Assembly (NCBI RefSeq): GCF_902459775.1
Contig: NZ_CABPSQ010000006.1
Span: 62,001-126,000, forward strand
Length of the DNA stretch: 64,000 nt
Direction of reading: 5' to 3'
Source: Pandoraea captiosa
GTDB taxonomy: Bacteria; Pseudomonadota; Gammaproteobacteria; Burkholderiales; Burkholderiaceae
Under the pieces are notes generated by a model. The model saw nothing but the letters and a program-made list of their open reading frames with translations. It was not told where the DNA came from and did not search any database. Of this stretch, positions 62,449 to 64,000 are shown piece by piece. The number at the start of each line of letters is the position of its first letter. The stretch's first letter is position 1. Position numbers and translations under genes: made by a program.

Positions 62449-64000
62449 TTAGATTGCGCGCGCTACGCGATGCCCGTTGCGCACGGCACCTTCGATGTAG
62501 CCCAACTCGTCGGCATCGCCAACGCAGTGCACTTCGCTGCAGATCGCCTTCATGTGCTCGGTCAGCTCTGAACCGCTCGGCTCCGCGCCCAGCGCCATGA
62601 TCACCGTGTCGGCGCGAATCGTCTGAATCTGTCCGTTGCCGGTTCGATAGGACGCCTTGCCCGGCTTGATCTCGATCAGCTCGCACTCCTTGAGCATTCG
62701 AACCCCCAGCTTGCGAAGGGAGTCCATGATCCGCCACCGGCGAACGATCATCAGTTCCTTGCCGAAGGCCGGCCCCGGTTCGATCAGCGTCACTTTCCGA
62801 TGACGCTCCGCGAGAAACTCCGCGACCTCGACGCCCACGAGACCACCGCCATAGATCAGGACATGTTCTCCCAGAGGAAGAAACCGCTCGCTGAGCTTGT
62901 TGATGACACGATTGTTGTTGAGCAGGCCAATGCGCTTTCCCGTGTTGATCATCAGGCGCCAGCGAAGATTGAGCTTGCGTTTGACCGACGCGCCCAGCTT
63001 GCCTGTGACCATCTCGCGCAGTTCGTCCCCGCTCAACACATGCGCAAGGTCGTAACCCGGCACCTTCACCGAAGCACGGCGTGCACCGGTTGCCACCACG
63101 ATGGCGTCCGGCTTCATGCCGCGAACGAGTTCCGGCGTCACACGCGTTTGCAGGTGTGTCGGAATCTCCAGTTCGTGCAGTTGGGCTTGCAGATAGTCGA
63201 TCAGCTTCCCGTTCTCCGGATAGACGATCGAGGAGAAGAATGCGGTCCCTCCGAGACGATCGGATGCCTCGAACACTTGCACGTCATGTCCGCGCAGCGT
63301 TGCGACCCGCGCGACCTCCATGCCTGCCGGCCCACCGCCGATCACCATCACCTTCTTGCGGCTCGCGGCAGGTTCGATACCGGTGGTCTGTTCAAACCCG
63401 GTACGCGCGTTGACAGCGCATCGCGTGTGCGAGCCGAGGAAAATCTGGCTGATGCAGGTGTAGCAATAGATACACGGCCGAATCAGGTCGGGGCGGCCGG
63501 CCATGAGCTTGTTCGGCAATTCATCGTCCGCCAGCAGCTTGCGGGCCATCGCCAGGAAATCGAACTTCCCCTGCGCAATATAGGCGTCGGCCAACTCCGG
63601 CTCAACACGGCCGACCGTAATCACCGGCACGTCGACGTTCGCCTTGATGGCTGCCGCATAGGGGACATATTTGCCGGGCTGCTGGACCGTATGCGCTTCC
63701 GTGAAGCTGATGCCCTTGCTGGCGTCCGCATACATCGTCACGTGCACGGCATCGGCGCCGGCCGCGACGCCCAGCTTGGTGGCTGCGATCGCGTCGTCGA
63801 TCGTAATGCCGTCGTTCTTCAGATGCTCGACGCCATCGATCCGGAACCAAACGGGGTAATCCGGCCCTACCGCGGTGCGAATGCGACGCACGATCTCGAC
63901 GAGCAATCGGGCGCGGTTCTCGAGCGTGCCGCCCCACCGGTCGGTGCGCTTGTTGCTCGACGGGGACAGGAATGCGGAGAGGATGTAACCGTGGCCTGCG
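62449..64000 (-). CDS. NADH:flavin oxidoreductase, Old Yellow Enzyme / TMADH-type (partial, N-terminus outside window)
   Basis: 516 residues are visible; the N-terminal part of the FMN barrel is cut off by the window end. Visible parts are the OYE signature GHGYILSAFLSPSSNKRTDRW, FMN-binding VPVITVGRVE, a [4Fe-4S] motif (CIYCYTCIS and a Cys 12 residues later), the FAD motif VIGGGPAGMEVARVATLRG and the NAD motif YGGGLVGVEVAEFL. The C-x2-C-x2-C spacing is like trimethylamine dehydrogenase, whereas FadH has C-x2-C-x3-C. It probably reduces an enone or dienoyl intermediate. Confidence 0.9.
   Translation of the reverse strand, partial: AGHGYILSAFLSPSSNKRTDRWGGTLENRARLLVEIVRRIRTAVGPDYPVWFRIDGVEHLKNDGITIDDAIAATKLGVAAGADAVHVTMYADASKGISFTEAHTVQQPGKYVPYAAAIKANVDVPVITVGRVEPELADAYIAQGKFDFLAMARKLLADDELPNKLMAGRPDLIRPCIYCYTCISQIFLGSHTRCAVNARTGFEQTTGIEPAASRKKVMVIGGGPAGMEVARVATLRGHDVQVFEASDRLGGTAFFSSIVYPENGKLIDYLQAQLHELEIPTHLQTRVTPELVRGMKPDAIVVATGARRASVKVPGYDLAHVLSGDELREMVTGKLGASVKRKLNLRWRLMINTGKRIGLLNNNRVINKLSERFLPLGEHVLIYGGGLVGVEVAEFLAERHRKVTLIEPGPAFGKELMIVRRWRIMDSLRKLGVRMLKECELIEIKPGKASYRTGNGQIQTIRADTVIMALGAEPSGSELTEHMKAICSEVHCVGDADELGYIEGAVRNGHRVARAI

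Noticed and set aside
1-64000. Mobile elements, integrases, tRNA-based att sites, CRISPR arrays
   Set aside because: I looked for transposase/integrase motifs, long terminal inverted repeats, regularly spaced repeats and tRNA cloverleafs and saw none.

Overview
The window is GC-rich and tightly packed. Gene content (macAB-oprM efflux, fused LivHM permease, MctP symporter with its DUF3311 partner, many LysR, TetR, AraC and LuxR regulators, ring-cleavage pathways) suggests a soil or opportunistic beta-proteobacterium of the Burkholderiaceae. Pandoraea or Paraburkholderia would fit, but genus cannot be fixed from this sequence alone. I saw no rRNA, tRNA, CRISPR array, insertion sequence or phage gene.

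Layout. 1-1810: 5' part of a secreted HExxH metalloprotease. 2135-2530: three tandem micro-genes with strong ribosome binding sites and their own terminator, next to a LuxR-type response regulator and histidine kinase (2657-4895). 4956-6739: a GNAT-Rnk fusion and a glutathione transferase. 6856-11807: tripartite efflux operon. 12046-17494: YicG-like membrane protein, a HTH/citrate-synthase-like protein diverging from an MFS carrier, decarboxylase-like and class II aldolase genes. 17668-19608: argC and a divergent LysR gene. 19641-24424: five-function branched-chain amino-acid type ABC transporter encoded by four genes. 24760-26433: MctP symporter operon. 26903-30244: TetR-controlled membrane protein, SDR, AraC regulator.

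Catabolic cluster A (30336-43665). A minus-strand operon encodes a Rieske oxygenase alpha subunit, an unknown 128-residue protein, two cupins, ferredoxin reductase, NTF2-type beta subunit, Rieske ferredoxin and an asparaginase-fold amidase. A TetR gene diverges from it. A plus-strand unit follows: aromatic-acid MFS carrier, maleate-isomerase/racemase-like enzyme, XylT-like ferredoxin, catechol 2,3-dioxygenase, a frameshifted PyrK-like gene, class 1B PyrD-like dehydrogenase and an EthD-like protein. Nearly identical 22-bp motifs precede the alpha-subunit gene and the MFS gene, so the TetR protein probably controls both. The inferred logic is uptake, ring hydroxylation, meta cleavage and amide/maleate processing.

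Catabolic cluster B (43721-64000). Two drug-type MFS carriers, LysR and LuxR regulators, two SDRs, SRPBCC, sulfotransferase-like and DUF1214-like genes, a meta-pathway hydratase and hydrolase (lower steps for the product of cluster A's dioxygenase), a flavin reductase with a MarR-like tail, a FAD/NAD(P) protein, a CaiE-like hexapeptide protein, two NTF2-like proteins and an Old-Yellow-Enzyme reductase cut by the window end. Its substrate is not evident.
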